Notes: generated from the letters alone by a model not told the origin. Counted from the stretch's first letter, positions 1 through 6,094 are shown. The stretch is 7,469 nucleotides of DNA from Betaproteobacteria bacterium (GCA_028292065.1 JAQGNC010000427.1:1-7469), one strand, 5' to 3'. Numbers and translations are program-made.

Positions 1-3
1 CAA

Positions 4-52
4 CCTTCCCCTGAGCGGGAAGGAGAGTTATTCCCTCCCCCTCAGGGGAGGG
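4..52. repeat. Pair of GC-rich palindromes, REP-like intergenic repeat
   Basis: Two short inverted repeats lie side by side. The first pairs 4-10 (CCTTCCC) with 17-23 (GGGAAGG) around a 6-nt loop. The second pairs 33-40 (CCCTCCCC) with 45-52 (GGGGAGGG) around the loop CTCA. The second is followed by CAGGGTGGCGGTGGG, a layout that resembles dispersed palindromic repeats common between genes in GC-rich proteobacteria. The hairpins are seen directly; the repeat-family assignment is from memory of such elements and needs a genome-wide search. They could instead act as a transcription terminator for a gene left of the window, but neither is followed by a clear T-run. Confidence 0.5.
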
Positions 53-82
53 CCAGGGTGGCGGTGGGTTTTACGGGCCAAT

Positions 83-1141
83 ATGGACCTACTCACCGAA
101 CCTTCAGCACAAACCCGCGATCCGCTCGCAGGCCGCATCCCCGTCAGCATCGTCACGGGCTTTCTGGGCAGCGGCAAGACCACGCTCATCAACCGGCTGC
201 TCAAGCGGCCGGACATGAACAAGGTCGCGGTGATCGTGAACGAGCTCGGTGAGCAGAGCATCGATCACGACCTCGTCGAAGTGTCGTCCGAGCAGATGAT
301 GCTGCTCAACAACGGGTGCCTGTGCTGCGTGCTTCGCGGCGACCTGCAGCAGACGCTGCGCGACATGTTCGTGAAGCGCCGCACCGGCGAGATCATCGAC
401 TTCGAGCGCGTCGTCATCGAAACGACCGGGCTCGCCGATCCGGCGCCGGTCATGCAGACCCTGATGACCGACACCATGCTCCAGGCGCAGTACCGCCTCG
501 ATTGCGTGGTGACGCTCGTCGACGCGGTCAACGGCGTCGGCCAGCTCGACACGATGCAGGAAGCGGTGAAGCAGGCGGCGCTCGCCGACCGGCTGGTGAT
601 CACCAAGTCCGACCTGTCCAATGAGGCCGCGATCGCCGGCCTCGAAGCGCGGCTGCGCGAGCTCAACCCGCAGGCGCCGATGAAACGCGCGGTCAACGGC
701 GAGATCGAGCTCGCTTTCCTGATCGACGTGGGTCTCACCAATGCGAAATCGCGGCTCGAGGACGTCGAGCGCTGGATGGGCGCGGAGGTCCACGACGAGC
801 ACGGCCACGTGCACCGTCACGATGCTTCGGTGCGCTCGTTCTGTCTGCGCTACGACAAGCCTTTCACGTGGGCCACCTTCTCGCAATGCCTGGAGGTTCT
901 CACGGCAATGCGAGGGCCGGATCTGCTGCGGGTCAAAGGCATCGTCAACGTCGCCGACCACAAAGGTCCGCTGGTGGTGCAGGGCGTGCAGCATCTGTTC
1001 CATCCGCCGATCGAGCTTGCCGCGTGGCCGAGCGACGATCACGACACCCGCATCGTTTTCATCACTCGCGGAATCGAGCGTCCGGTGGTGGAGAGCCTTT
1101 TCAAAGCGATCAGCTCGATCGCCGCGCCTGCCGCATCCTGA
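83..1141 (+). CDS. CobW/COG0523-family GTPase (G3E metal chaperone), 352 aa
   Basis: A P-loop GTPase of the COG0523 (CobW/YjiA/ZigA) branch of the G3E family, which uses GTP hydrolysis to deliver or insert metal ions (zinc, cobalt, iron or others) into client proteins in the cytoplasm. Seen in the sequence: Walker A GFLGSGKTT at residues 26-34, a NELG switch-type segment at 53-56, the family-defining CxCC motif (GCLCC, 78-82; Cys79, 81, 82), a Walker B region IETTG at 112-116, and a TKSD guanine-specificity motif at 174-177. A histidine-rich stretch (five His between 237 and 246) separates the GTPase domain from the CobW C-terminal domain, about 250-345, which ends in the typical F-ITRGIE segment. 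Length is normal. The ATG has only a weak upstream GGG. No client metalloenzyme lies nearby, so metal and partner cannot be named. The cobalamin-specific role of true CobW is not supported because no cobalamin genes are present. Confidence 0.93.
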   Translation: MDLLTEPSAQTRDPLAGRIPVSIVTGFLGSGKTTLINRLLKRPDMNKVAVIVNELGEQSIDHDLVEVSSEQMMLLNNGCLCCVLRGDLQQTLRDMFVKRRTGEIIDFERVVIETTGLADPAPVMQTLMTDTMLQAQYRLDCVVTLVDAVNGVGQLDTMQEAVKQAALADRLVITKSDLSNEAAIAGLEARLRELNPQAPMKRAVNGEIELAFLIDVGLTNAKSRLEDVERWMGAEVHDEHGHVHRHDASVRSFCLRYDKPFTWATFSQCLEVLTAMRGPDLLRVKGIVNVADHKGPLVVQGVQHLFHPPIELAAWPSDDHDTRIVFITRGIERPVVESLFKAISSIAAPAAS

Positions 1142-1143
1142 GC

Positions 1144-1178
1144 GCCGACGCGCGGGTCGGCCGCCTCGGGCGCGAGGC
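1144..1178 (+). terminator. Two weak GC hairpins after the CobW-type gene
   Basis: Immediately after the GTPase stop, GCCGAC (1144-1149) pairs with GTCGGC (1156-1161), and GCCTCG (1163-1168) pairs with CGAGGC (1173-1178) around a GGCG tetraloop. Neither stem is followed by a T-run, so this is at most a weak or processing-type 3' end. Such short GC stems also arise by chance in DNA of this composition. Confidence 0.25.
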
Positions 1179-1200
1179 CGAATCGAACTTGCACGGTTGT

Positions 1201-1209
1201 TGCTAAACT
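1201..1209 (+). promoter_or_regulatory. Probable extended -10 promoter for the Bug-family gene
   Basis: TGC followed by TAAACT (1204-1209) matches an extended -10 element (TGn plus 4 of 6 bases of TATAAT). No convincing -35 box sits 16-18 nt upstream, which extended -10 promoters tolerate. The start site would lie near 1216, giving a leader of about 30 nt before the ATG at 1248. A GAGGA ribosome-binding site is at 1233-1237 with a rather long 10-nt spacer. This would let the binding protein be transcribed independently of the upstream GTPase gene. Confidence 0.4.
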
Positions 1210-1247
1210 CCCCCGGCATTTCACAACGATACGAGGATCCCTCAGCG

Positions 1248-2216
1248 ATGCGCCCCATCCGTAATGCCCTGATCGCAGCTTGCGCCGTCCTCTCGTGCGC
1301 CGGCGCAGCCACAGCCCAGACTTATCCTTCCAAACCGGTGCGCGTCATCGTGCCGTTCACCCCCGGCGGCATCTCCGACGTGCTCGCGCGCGTGATGGCC
1401 CAGCAGCTGACCACCAGCATGGGCCAGCAGTTCGTCGTCGACAATCGGCCGGGCGCCGGCACCACGATCGCCGGCGATATGGTGGCGAAAGCGCCGCCCG
1501 ACGGCTACACGATCTATTTCATCGACATGACCACCCACGCGATCAACGCGACCCTGTACAGCAAGCTGCCTTTCGACTCGGTGAAGGACTTCACCCAGAT
1601 CGCGATGCTGGCACAGACGCCGCTCGTCATGGTGGTGCATCCTTCGCTGCCGGTGAAGAACGTCAAGGAGCTGATCGCGTTCGCGAAGTCGCGGCCCGAC
1701 CAGGTGTCCTACGGCTCGTCGGGCAACGGCACGATCCTGCACCTGACGGGCGAGACCCTGAATACGATGGGCGGCGTCAGAATGGTGCACGTGCCGTACA
1801 AAGGCAGTGCACCGGCGGTCGCCGCGGTCCTCGGCGGCGAGATCGCCGTCACTTTCGGCACCACGCCGGCGGCGATCGCCAACGTGCAGGCGGGCAAGCT
1901 GCGCGCGATCGGCGTGACCACCGCGAAGCGTTCGCCGGCGCTTCCCGACGTTCCCGCGATCGGCGAGACCCTCAAAGGCTTCGACATCGTGCTCTACAGC
2001 GGCATCATGGGGCCGCCGAAAATGTCCCCCGAAGTCGTCGCGCGCCTGAACAAGGAGCTCTCCAGGCTGGTCACGCTGCCGAACATCAAGGACGCGTGGG
2101 CGAAGCAGGGCGCCGATCCGGTGAGCATGACGCCCGAGCAGGTCACCGCGCACCTGCAGGCCGACATTCAGAAGCTCGGCAAGCTCGTGAAAGCGGCGGG
2201 CGCGAAGATCGACTGA
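1248..2216 (+). CDS. Bug-family (TctC-type) tripartite tricarboxylate transporter substrate-binding protein, 322 aa
   Basis: A periplasmic solute-binding protein of the Bug/TctC family, which captures carboxylates or related small molecules, in some cases for a TctAB membrane transporter. The N-terminus is a classic Sec signal peptide: a basic start (MRPIR), a hydrophobic core, and a cleavage site after ATA at residue 23, so the mature protein starts QTYPSKPVR, a hallmark of the family. Further signatures are the PFTPGG loop at 36-41, VDNRPGAG at 64-71 and APPDGYTI at 82-89, and a later HVPYKG segment. Length is typical. The ATG at 1248 is chosen because it gives the signal peptide and follows GAGGA; the open frame runs further upstream but overlaps the GTPase gene. 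No tctA/tctB membrane genes are adjacent, so it is one of the many orphan Bug proteins and its ligand cannot be deduced. The final codons and stop lie inside a long inverted repeat. Confidence 0.95.
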   Translation: MRPIRNALIAACAVLSCAGAATAQTYPSKPVRVIVPFTPGGISDVLARVMAQQLTTSMGQQFVVDNRPGAGTTIAGDMVAKAPPDGYTIYFIDMTTHAINATLYSKLPFDSVKDFTQIAMLAQTPLVMVVHPSLPVKNVKELIAFAKSRPDQVSYGSSGNGTILHLTGETLNTMGGVRMVHVPYKGSAPAVAAVLGGEIAVTFGTTPAAIANVQAGKLRAIGVTTAKRSPALPDVPAIGETLKGFDIVLYSGIMGPPKMSPEVVARLNKELSRLVTLPNIKDAWAKQGADPVSMTPEQVTAHLQADIQKLGKLVKAAGAKID

Positions 2217-2242
2217 GAGCGTTCCGCTCTCAGTCGATCTTC
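2204..2242 (+). terminator. 17-bp perfect inverted repeat overlapping the Bug gene stop codon
   Basis: Bases 2204-2220 are the exact reverse complement of 2226-2242, with a 5-nt loop (GTTCC). The TGA stop (2214-2216) and the last three and a half codons lie in the left arm. A perfect 17-bp stem is far beyond chance and should form a very stable RNA hairpin at the 3' end of the mRNA. The downstream sequence is CCGGTAAACG, without a T-run, so it is not a textbook intrinsic terminator; it may act with the next hairpin, or mainly protect the transcript 3' end from exonucleases. Confidence 0.6.
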
Positions 2243-2255
2243 CGGTAAACGAACA

Positions 2256-2278
2256 GAGGGAAACCAATGGTTTCCCTC
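2256..2278. terminator. 10-bp hairpin between convergent genes, possible bidirectional terminator
   Basis: GAGGGAAACC (2256-2265) pairs perfectly with GGTTTCCCTC (2269-2278) around the loop AAT. It lies between the Bug gene and the convergent peroxiredoxin gene. Read on the minus strand, the stem is followed by a moderately T-rich TGTTCGTTT, so it fits best as the peroxiredoxin terminator. On the plus strand the following bases are GC-rich. Together with the 17-bp palindrome just left of it, it insulates the two transcription units. Confidence 0.6.
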
Positions 2279-2329
2279 CGTAACCTCCCTTCCTTCGGCT
2301 GTCTACCCTAGTCGGCTGCTACGTGAGCG

Positions 2330-2989
2330 CTACTTCGGCTGGGGAACAATTCGTAGATACGGCTTCAGCGATTTCCAGCCGTCCGGGTATTTCTGTTTCG
2401 CTTCTTCGTCGGATACCGCGGGGACGATGATCACGTCCTCTCCGGATTTCCAGTTCACCGGTGTCGCGACCTTGTGCTTCGCGGTGAGCTGCAGCGAATC
2501 GAGCACGCGCAGCACTTCGTCGAAGTTGCGCCCCGTGCTCATCGGGTAGGTGAGGTTGAGCTTGATCTTCTTGTCCGGGCCGATGATGAAGACCGAGCGG
2601 ATCGTGGCGTTGTCGGCCGCGGTGCGGCCTTCGACTTTCGCGACCGCGTTCGGGTGGATCATGTCGTAGGCTTGTGCGACCTTGAGATCGGCATCGCCGA
2701 TGATCGGGTAGTTCGGCGCGTACCCTTGCGTCTCTTCGATGTCCTTCGCCCACCTTGCGTGATGGTCGACCGGGTCTATGCTCAGGCCGATGACCTTGGT
2801 GTTGCGCTTGTCCCACTCGGGCTTCAGGCGCGCCATGTAGCCGAGCTCGGTCGTGCACACCGGCGTGAAATCCTTCGGGTGGGAAAAGAGAATCGCCCAG
2901 CCGTCACCGATCCATTCGTGAAAACGTATCGGGCCCTGGGTCGTCTCGGCGGTGAAATCGGGTGCTTCGTCGCCTATGCGCAATGTCAT
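2330..2989 (-). CDS. 1-Cys peroxiredoxin, Prx6 subfamily (AhpC/TSA fold), 219 aa
   Basis: A thiol peroxidase that reduces hydrogen peroxide and organic hydroperoxides in the cytoplasm through a peroxidatic cysteine. The active-site block HPKDFTPVCTTE spans 37-48, with the conserved Pro38, Thr42 and peroxidatic Cys45; the conserved active-site arginine fits Arg131 in TIRSVFIIGPD. Cys45 is the only cysteine in the protein, so there is no resolving cysteine. That, together with the SIDPVDHHARWAKDI segment and the long C-terminal arm (about 150-219, including TPVNWKSGEDVIIVP), places it in the Prx6 1-Cys group rather than with 2-Cys AhpC. Recycling must use an outside thiol partner, not identifiable here. 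The start at 2989 is chosen over an in-frame upstream codon because AGGAGG lies 5 nt before it and the family N-terminus (MTLRIGDEAPDF) begins there. It is a single-gene unit with its own promoter and terminator. Confidence 0.96.
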   Translation of the reverse strand: MTLRIGDEAPDFTAETTQGPIRFHEWIGDGWAILFSHPKDFTPVCTTELGYMARLKPEWDKRNTKVIGLSIDPVDHHARWAKDIEETQGYAPNYPIIGDADLKVAQAYDMIHPNAVAKVEGRTAADNATIRSVFIIGPDKKIKLNLTYPMSTGRNFDEVLRVLDSLQLTAKHKVATPVNWKSGEDVIIVPAVSDEEAKQKYPDGWKSLKPYLRIVPQPK

Positions 2990-2994
2990 GCCGG

Positions 2995-3000
2995 CCTCCT
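2995..3000 (-). promoter_or_regulatory. Strong ribosome-binding site for the peroxiredoxin
   Basis: AGGAGG on the minus strand with a 5-nt spacer to the ATG at 2989. This near-perfect site decides the start codon and rejects the 19-residue upstream extension. Confidence 0.85.
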
Positions 3001-3022
3001 GTTTGCGTCTGCGGGAACCGCT

Positions 3023-3051
3023 CTTGTAGCACGCTCGCGGGCGCATTTAAA
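3023..3051 (-). promoter_or_regulatory. Predicted sigma-70 promoter of the peroxiredoxin gene
   Basis: On the minus strand, TTTAAA (3046-3051, 4 of 6 matches to TTGACA) is followed after exactly 17 nt by TACAAG (3023-3028, 4 of 6 matches to TATAAT). TGC directly before the -10 makes it an extended -10 element. Transcription would start near 3016, giving a leader of about 27 nt with the strong ribosome-binding site. I see no convincing OxyR-type operator. Confidence 0.5.
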
Positions 3052-3058
3052 CCGCGGC

Positions 3059-3085
3059 GTTCGGCATGGCGATTGCACGCCGAAC
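3059..3085. repeat. 7-bp inverted repeat in the divergent intergenic region
   Basis: GTTCGGC (3059-3065) and GCCGAAC (3079-3085) form a perfect inverted repeat with a 13-nt spacer. It sits just upstream of the predicted peroxiredoxin -35 box and between the divergent peroxiredoxin and small-protein genes. The geometry would suit an operator for a dimeric regulator, but a 7-bp match in GC-rich DNA is not strong evidence on its own. Confidence 0.3.
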
Positions 3086-3130
3086 TCTCTTATAGCGGTT
3101 CTGTCCTCAATCAGTCACCGTGAGGAAACG

Positions 3131-3316
3131 ATGGTCGACTGGGCTTTCGAGCGTGACGATGACGGTCTGTGGCGATGGATGCACGTGGACACCCGCGGCG
3201 TCACGCGCGGGCGCAAGCGTTTCTCAGACCTTTGGGATTGCGTCGAAGACGCAAAAAAACACGGGCTTGCGGAGCGCGGCAGGACGGAATCGCAGCCTCC
3301 CGCGCTGCTGCACTAG
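3131..3316 (+). CDS. Small uncharacterised protein, 61 aa
   Basis: A small, charged, soluble protein without signal peptide or membrane segment. The ATG at 3131 follows GAGGA (3122-3126) with a 4-nt spacer, good support for translation; the open frame extends far upstream but only as antisense to the peroxiredoxin. The pattern is an N-terminal acidic/aromatic stretch (FERDDDGLWRW, residues 7-17), a basic linker, then FSDLWDCVEDAKKHG at 31-45. An aromatic W-x-W strand followed by a helix containing DCVxDAxxHG recalls small proteobacterial proteins built like a single YegP/DUF1508-type module (beta hairpin plus helix). That resemblance is from memory and unverified; no function can be assigned. 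It is divergent from the peroxiredoxin and converges on the cyclase-like gene, with 16 nt between the two stop codons. Confidence 0.7.
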   Translation: MVDWAFERDDDGLWRWMHVDTRGVTRGRKRFSDLWDCVEDAKKHGLAERGRTESQPPALLH

Positions 3317-3336
3317 CGCGAGCGGCGGGGCGCTAG
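3313..3336. terminator. Inverted repeat carrying both stop codons of convergent genes
   Basis: CTAGCGC (3313-3319) and GCGCTAG (3330-3336) are perfect inverted repeats around a 10-nt GC-rich loop. The TAG of the small protein (3314-3316) lies in one arm and the TAG of the cyclase-like gene (3335-3333, minus strand) in the other. It could serve as a compact bidirectional 3' end, although there is no T-run on either side. Confidence 0.35.
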
Positions 3337-4292
3337 CTGGAGATCTCGCAGACCGCGGTCCACACGCCGCTCGCCTCGTCCACGTCGTGCACCAGACGGG
3401 CGCCGCCCTGCAGCAGGTCCTGCAGTTTCTCGGCGACCCCTTCCCGACTCGGACCGGTGACGATCCGCATGTAGCCGAGCTCCTCGACCCTGCATTCTTC
3501 GGCCGCGGTCGGAGGGTGATCACACGTGGCGATCCACTTGTTGCCGATCTTGGAGATCGGCGACCTGACCTGCGATCCGGTCTTGGCGAGCTCTTCGAGC
3601 GCGGCCATCACGCTCAACTGGCTGTAGCCTGAAACCACGAGGTGCGCGCCGGCGTTGAACACCTGCGCCGGCAGATCGGCCCGTGCGTCGAGCTCGCGGT
3701 CGGCGCTGGTCGGCAGCCCGACTGCCGCCGCCCACTGCCCGCCCCACGTCGCTTCGACGAATTCGGGGAGCGCTTCGGGCGCGAGGTTCACGCCGTAGAC
3801 CTCGTGCGCGCGCACGTGCTTGTCCTTGCGCTCGCCGACGTGAGTGAAGAGTCCGGCGTAAAGGTCGGACAGGCGCGAGACGACTTCGAAGAAGGAACGC
3901 GAGACGAGGAGCTGCCCCGGGTCCGCGAAGCTCATGACCCGCTGCCCGACGTTGATGCCGTCACCCAGGATGTTGGTCTGGCCGTTGAGATCGCGCACCA
4001 GCCGCACCGGCCCGAGGTTGATGCCCATGCGCACGGGAAGGTCGGTCGAGTTCTGGACTACGAGACCCGAGAACAGCGCGTCCTCGGGGTTGCCGAGAAA
4101 GGTGACTGCCGCGCCGTCCCCGGTGTCCAGGATCACCCGGTCCGCGGTAGGCATCGGCGCCAGCGATTTCGCCAGCGTATCGTTGAAGCTCTGCTTCACC
4201 GACATCTGGTCCGCGACCGATTTCTTCGAGTAACCGACGATGTCGAGAAAAAGCACGCTCGTGACGAGGGTGCGTCCGGAGGCTTCAGCCAT
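3333..4292 (-). CDS. Class III adenylate/guanylate cyclase-domain protein with duplicated C-terminal module, about 319 aa
   Basis: Residues 8 to about 175 form a class III nucleotidyl cyclase homology domain, which makes cAMP or cGMP from ATP or GTP. Visible are FLDIVGYS with metal-ligand Asp17, LDTGDGAAVTFLG with the second metal Asp59, and GDGINVGQR with transition-state Asn114 and Arg118. The base-selecting lysine expected four residues before Asp59 is a leucine (Leu55), so activity and substrate are uncertain. From about 205 on there is no familiar sensor or transmembrane domain. Instead, two ungapped copies of a 42-residue module occur at 216-257 and 274-315, each ending in W-x-A-x-C. 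The protein looks cytosolic. The start is ambiguous: ATG at 4292 (used for numbering) lacks a ribosome-binding site, while TTG at 4310 adds six residues and has AGGA only 2 nt upstream. It lies downstream of the malic enzyme gene on the same strand and may be co-transcribed. Confidence 0.85.
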   Translation of the reverse strand: MAEASGRTLVTSVLFLDIVGYSKKSVADQMSVKQSFNDTLAKSLAPMPTADRVILDTGDGAAVTFLGNPEDALFSGLVVQNSTDLPVRMGINLGPVRLVRDLNGQTNILGDGINVGQRVMSFADPGQLLVSRSFFEVVSRLSDLYAGLFTHVGERKDKHVRAHEVYGVNLAPEALPEFVEATWGGQWAAAVGLPTSADRELDARADLPAQVFNAGAHLVVSGYSQLSVMAALEELAKTGSQVRSPISKIGNKWIATCDHPPTAAEECRVEELGYMRIVTGPSREGVAEKLQDLLQGGARLVHDVDEASGVWTAVCEISS

Positions 4293-4378
4293 GTTGTTGA
4301 ATTGAGCCAATATCCTGAATTAACGGCAATAGTCTACCCGTCTTAAGCGCCCGTACTTCACGGAAGACGCGCGCGACC

Positions 4379-6040
4379 TCACCCGACGTTCGCGTATTCC
4401 GGGTGATACATGTGCGATTCCATGTCCTTGAGCAGGTCGGCGGGTTTTTTCCTGTCGGTGAGCTTGCGCGCGTGCGCGGCTTCCGCCACCGCCGCGCCGA
4501 TGTGCGCGGACACTTCGCGCGTGCGCGACAGCGCCGGATAAAGACTGCCCTGCTCGAGGTCGGACTCGCTCACGAGGTGGGCGAGCTTGTAGGCCGCGGC
4601 CATGAATACCTCGTCGGTGATCCGGCGCGTGCCGCTCAATACCGCGCCGAGGCCGATTCCGGGGAAGATATAGGAGTTGTTGCCCTGGCGAGGCACGAAA
4701 GTCTTGCCGTCGATGGTCACGGGATCGAACGGGCTGCCGCACGCGAAAAGGGCGCGTCCGCCGGTCCAGCGATAGGCTTCTTCGGCGGTGCACTCCGCCT
4801 GCGAAGTCGGGTTCGACAGCGCGAACACGATCGGGCGCTCGTTGATCTTCGCCATCTCTTCGAGGACTTGGCGTGTGAACGTGCCCCCGACTGCCGCAAC
4901 GCCGATGATGCCGGTGGGCTTCAACGTCCTGATCGCGGTGACGAAATCCTCGAGCGGCGAATGCTCGTGCGCGTAGGCGAGCTTGTGCTCGGCGAGCTTG
5001 AGCCTGCCGCCCACCACGAGCCCCTGCGAATCGAAAAGCCAGCAGCGCCTGCGCGCCTCTTCGGGCGTGAGACCGTTGGTCTCCATCGCCGAAGAGATGA
5101 GGTCGGCGATGCCGACCGCGGCTTCGCCCGCGCCCATGAACAGGAACGTCTGGTCGGTCAGCTTCTCGCCGGTGACTCGCAGCGCCGAGAAGATGCCGGC
5201 GAGCGCGACCGCGGCGGTCCCCTGGATATCGTCGTTGAACGTGGGAATGCGATCGCGGTATTTCTCGAGCAGGCGAAACGCGTTGTGATTCGCGAAGTCC
5301 TCGAACTGGATGACCACGCCGGGGAACACGGCCTGCGCGGCGGTGATGAACTCCTCCATGAGCTCGTCATACGCTTCCCCGGTGACGCGCCGCTGGCGCA
5401 GCCCGATGTAGAACGGGTTCGCGAGGAGCTCGGCGTTATTCGTTCCCACGTCGATCGTGATCGGCAGGCACTGGTCGGGCGCGATGCCGCCGCAGCCGGT
5501 GTAGAGCGCGAGCTTGCCTACGGGGATGCCCATGCCCTGTGCCCCGAGATCGCCGAGCCCGAGAATGCGCTCGCCGTCGGTGACCACGATCATCTTCGCC
5601 GGGTAAGGCCAGTTGCGCAGCACGTCGGCGACGCGGCCGCGATCGTTGATCGTGATCCACATTCCTCGCGGGCGCTGGAACACCTTGCCGTAGTTCTGGC
5701 ACGCGAGGCCGACCACGGGCGTGTAGATGATCGGCATGATCTCATCGATGTGATCGATGACCACGCGGAAGAACAGCGCTTCGTTGCGATCGTGCAGCGC
5801 GTTCAACGCGACATATTTCTCGAGTGGGTCGGACAGCGCCCGCAGGTTGGTCATGATGCGGTTCGCCTGTTCCTCCTGGGTGTGCACTCGCGCCGGCAGC
5901 AGCCCGCGCAGGCCCAGCGCGTCGCGCTCTTCTTCGGTAAAAGCCGTTCCCCTGTTCAGCAGCGGGTCGCGGAGCAGGGCGAGCCCCCGCGGCGTGGCGG
6001 AAGCGGACGGTTCGGATGTAACAGGGGATTGTTTTGGCAT
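4379..6040 (-). CDS. maeA: Malic enzyme, SfcA/MaeA type, 553 aa
   Basis: Oxidatively decarboxylates L-malate to pyruvate and CO2 with reduction of NAD(P), linking the TCA cycle to pyruvate and, where NADP is used, supplying NADPH. The long SfcA/eukaryote-like form is clear: IIYTPVVGLACQ with catalytic Tyr106, LGLGDLGAQGMGIPVGKLALY with catalytic Lys176, the metal ligands Glu247 and Asp248 (QFEDF) and Asp271 (FNDDIQGT), and the nucleotide-binding loop FMGAGEAAVGIADL at 301-314. The second half keeps FALSNPTSQAE and the GNNSYIFPGIGLG block (453-465). Length is that of E. coli MaeA (about 565 aa), and it lacks the phosphotransacetylase-like extension of MaeB. The start at 6040 is chosen because AGGAG precedes it by 9 nt and family homology starts shortly after; the frame stays open far upstream without meaning. 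Asp337 after the second Rossmann strand is compatible with NAD, but the cofactor cannot be settled by eye. Confidence 0.95.
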   Translation of the reverse strand: MPKQSPVTSEPSASATPRGLALLRDPLLNRGTAFTEEERDALGLRGLLPARVHTQEEQANRIMTNLRALSDPLEKYVALNALHDRNEALFFRVVIDHIDEIMPIIYTPVVGLACQNYGKVFQRPRGMWITINDRGRVADVLRNWPYPAKMIVVTDGERILGLGDLGAQGMGIPVGKLALYTGCGGIAPDQCLPITIDVGTNNAELLANPFYIGLRQRRVTGEAYDELMEEFITAAQAVFPGVVIQFEDFANHNAFRLLEKYRDRIPTFNDDIQGTAAVALAGIFSALRVTGEKLTDQTFLFMGAGEAAVGIADLISSAMETNGLTPEEARRRCWLFDSQGLVVGGRLKLAEHKLAYAHEHSPLEDFVTAIRTLKPTGIIGVAAVGGTFTRQVLEEMAKINERPIVFALSNPTSQAECTAEEAYRWTGGRALFACGSPFDPVTIDGKTFVPRQGNNSYIFPGIGLGAVLSGTRRITDEVFMAAAYKLAHLVSESDLEQGSLYPALSRTREVSAHIGAAVAEAAHARKLTDRKKPADLLKDMESHMYHPEYANVG

Positions 6041-6049
6041 GCGCGGAGG

Positions 6050-6054
6050 CTCCT
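6050..6054 (-). promoter_or_regulatory. Ribosome-binding site of the malic enzyme gene
   Basis: AGGAG on the minus strand with a 9-nt spacer to the ATG at 6040. It supports this start over upstream in-frame codons. Confidence 0.7.
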
Positions 6055-6094
6055 GCGGAGTTGAAGCGGCGATTCGTGGAGCGCCGTAGCCCAT

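Noticed and set aside
741..1247. N-terminal extension of the Bug-family protein into the GTPase gene
   Set aside because: The added residues are an out-of-frame reading of the GTPase gene; the signal peptide and ribosome-binding site place the start at 1248.
104..1312. 402-codon minus-strand open frame opposite the CobW-type gene
   Set aside because: It overlaps a clear GTPase gene and the start of the Bug gene, has His/Arg/Asp-rich shadow composition, and no recognisable motif or ribosome-binding site.
3073..3096. TTGCAC and TATAGC as a promoter for the small protein
   Set aside because: The spacer is only 12 nt, too short for sigma-70, and no other pair of boxes fits; the small-protein promoter remains unidentified.
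2474..3130. Upstream extension of the 61-residue small protein
   Set aside because: It is antisense to the peroxiredoxin; the good ribosome-binding site is directly before the ATG at 3131.
3642..4346. 234-codon plus-strand open frame opposite the cyclase-like gene
   Set aside because: It is a shadow of the cyclase-like coding strand, with no domain or start signal.
4293..4378. Promoter or terminator between malic enzyme and the cyclase-like gene
   Set aside because: TTAAGA and TTAATT have a 17-nt spacer but the -10 matches only 3 of 6 bases, and the only hairpin is a 4-bp stem; co-transcription is equally likely.
4403..6064. 553-codon open frame on the plus strand, antisense to malic enzyme
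   Set aside because: It mirrors the malic enzyme gene almost exactly, has a composition rich in Arg, Ala, Val and His typical of antisense reading of GC-rich codons, and shows no domain I recognise.
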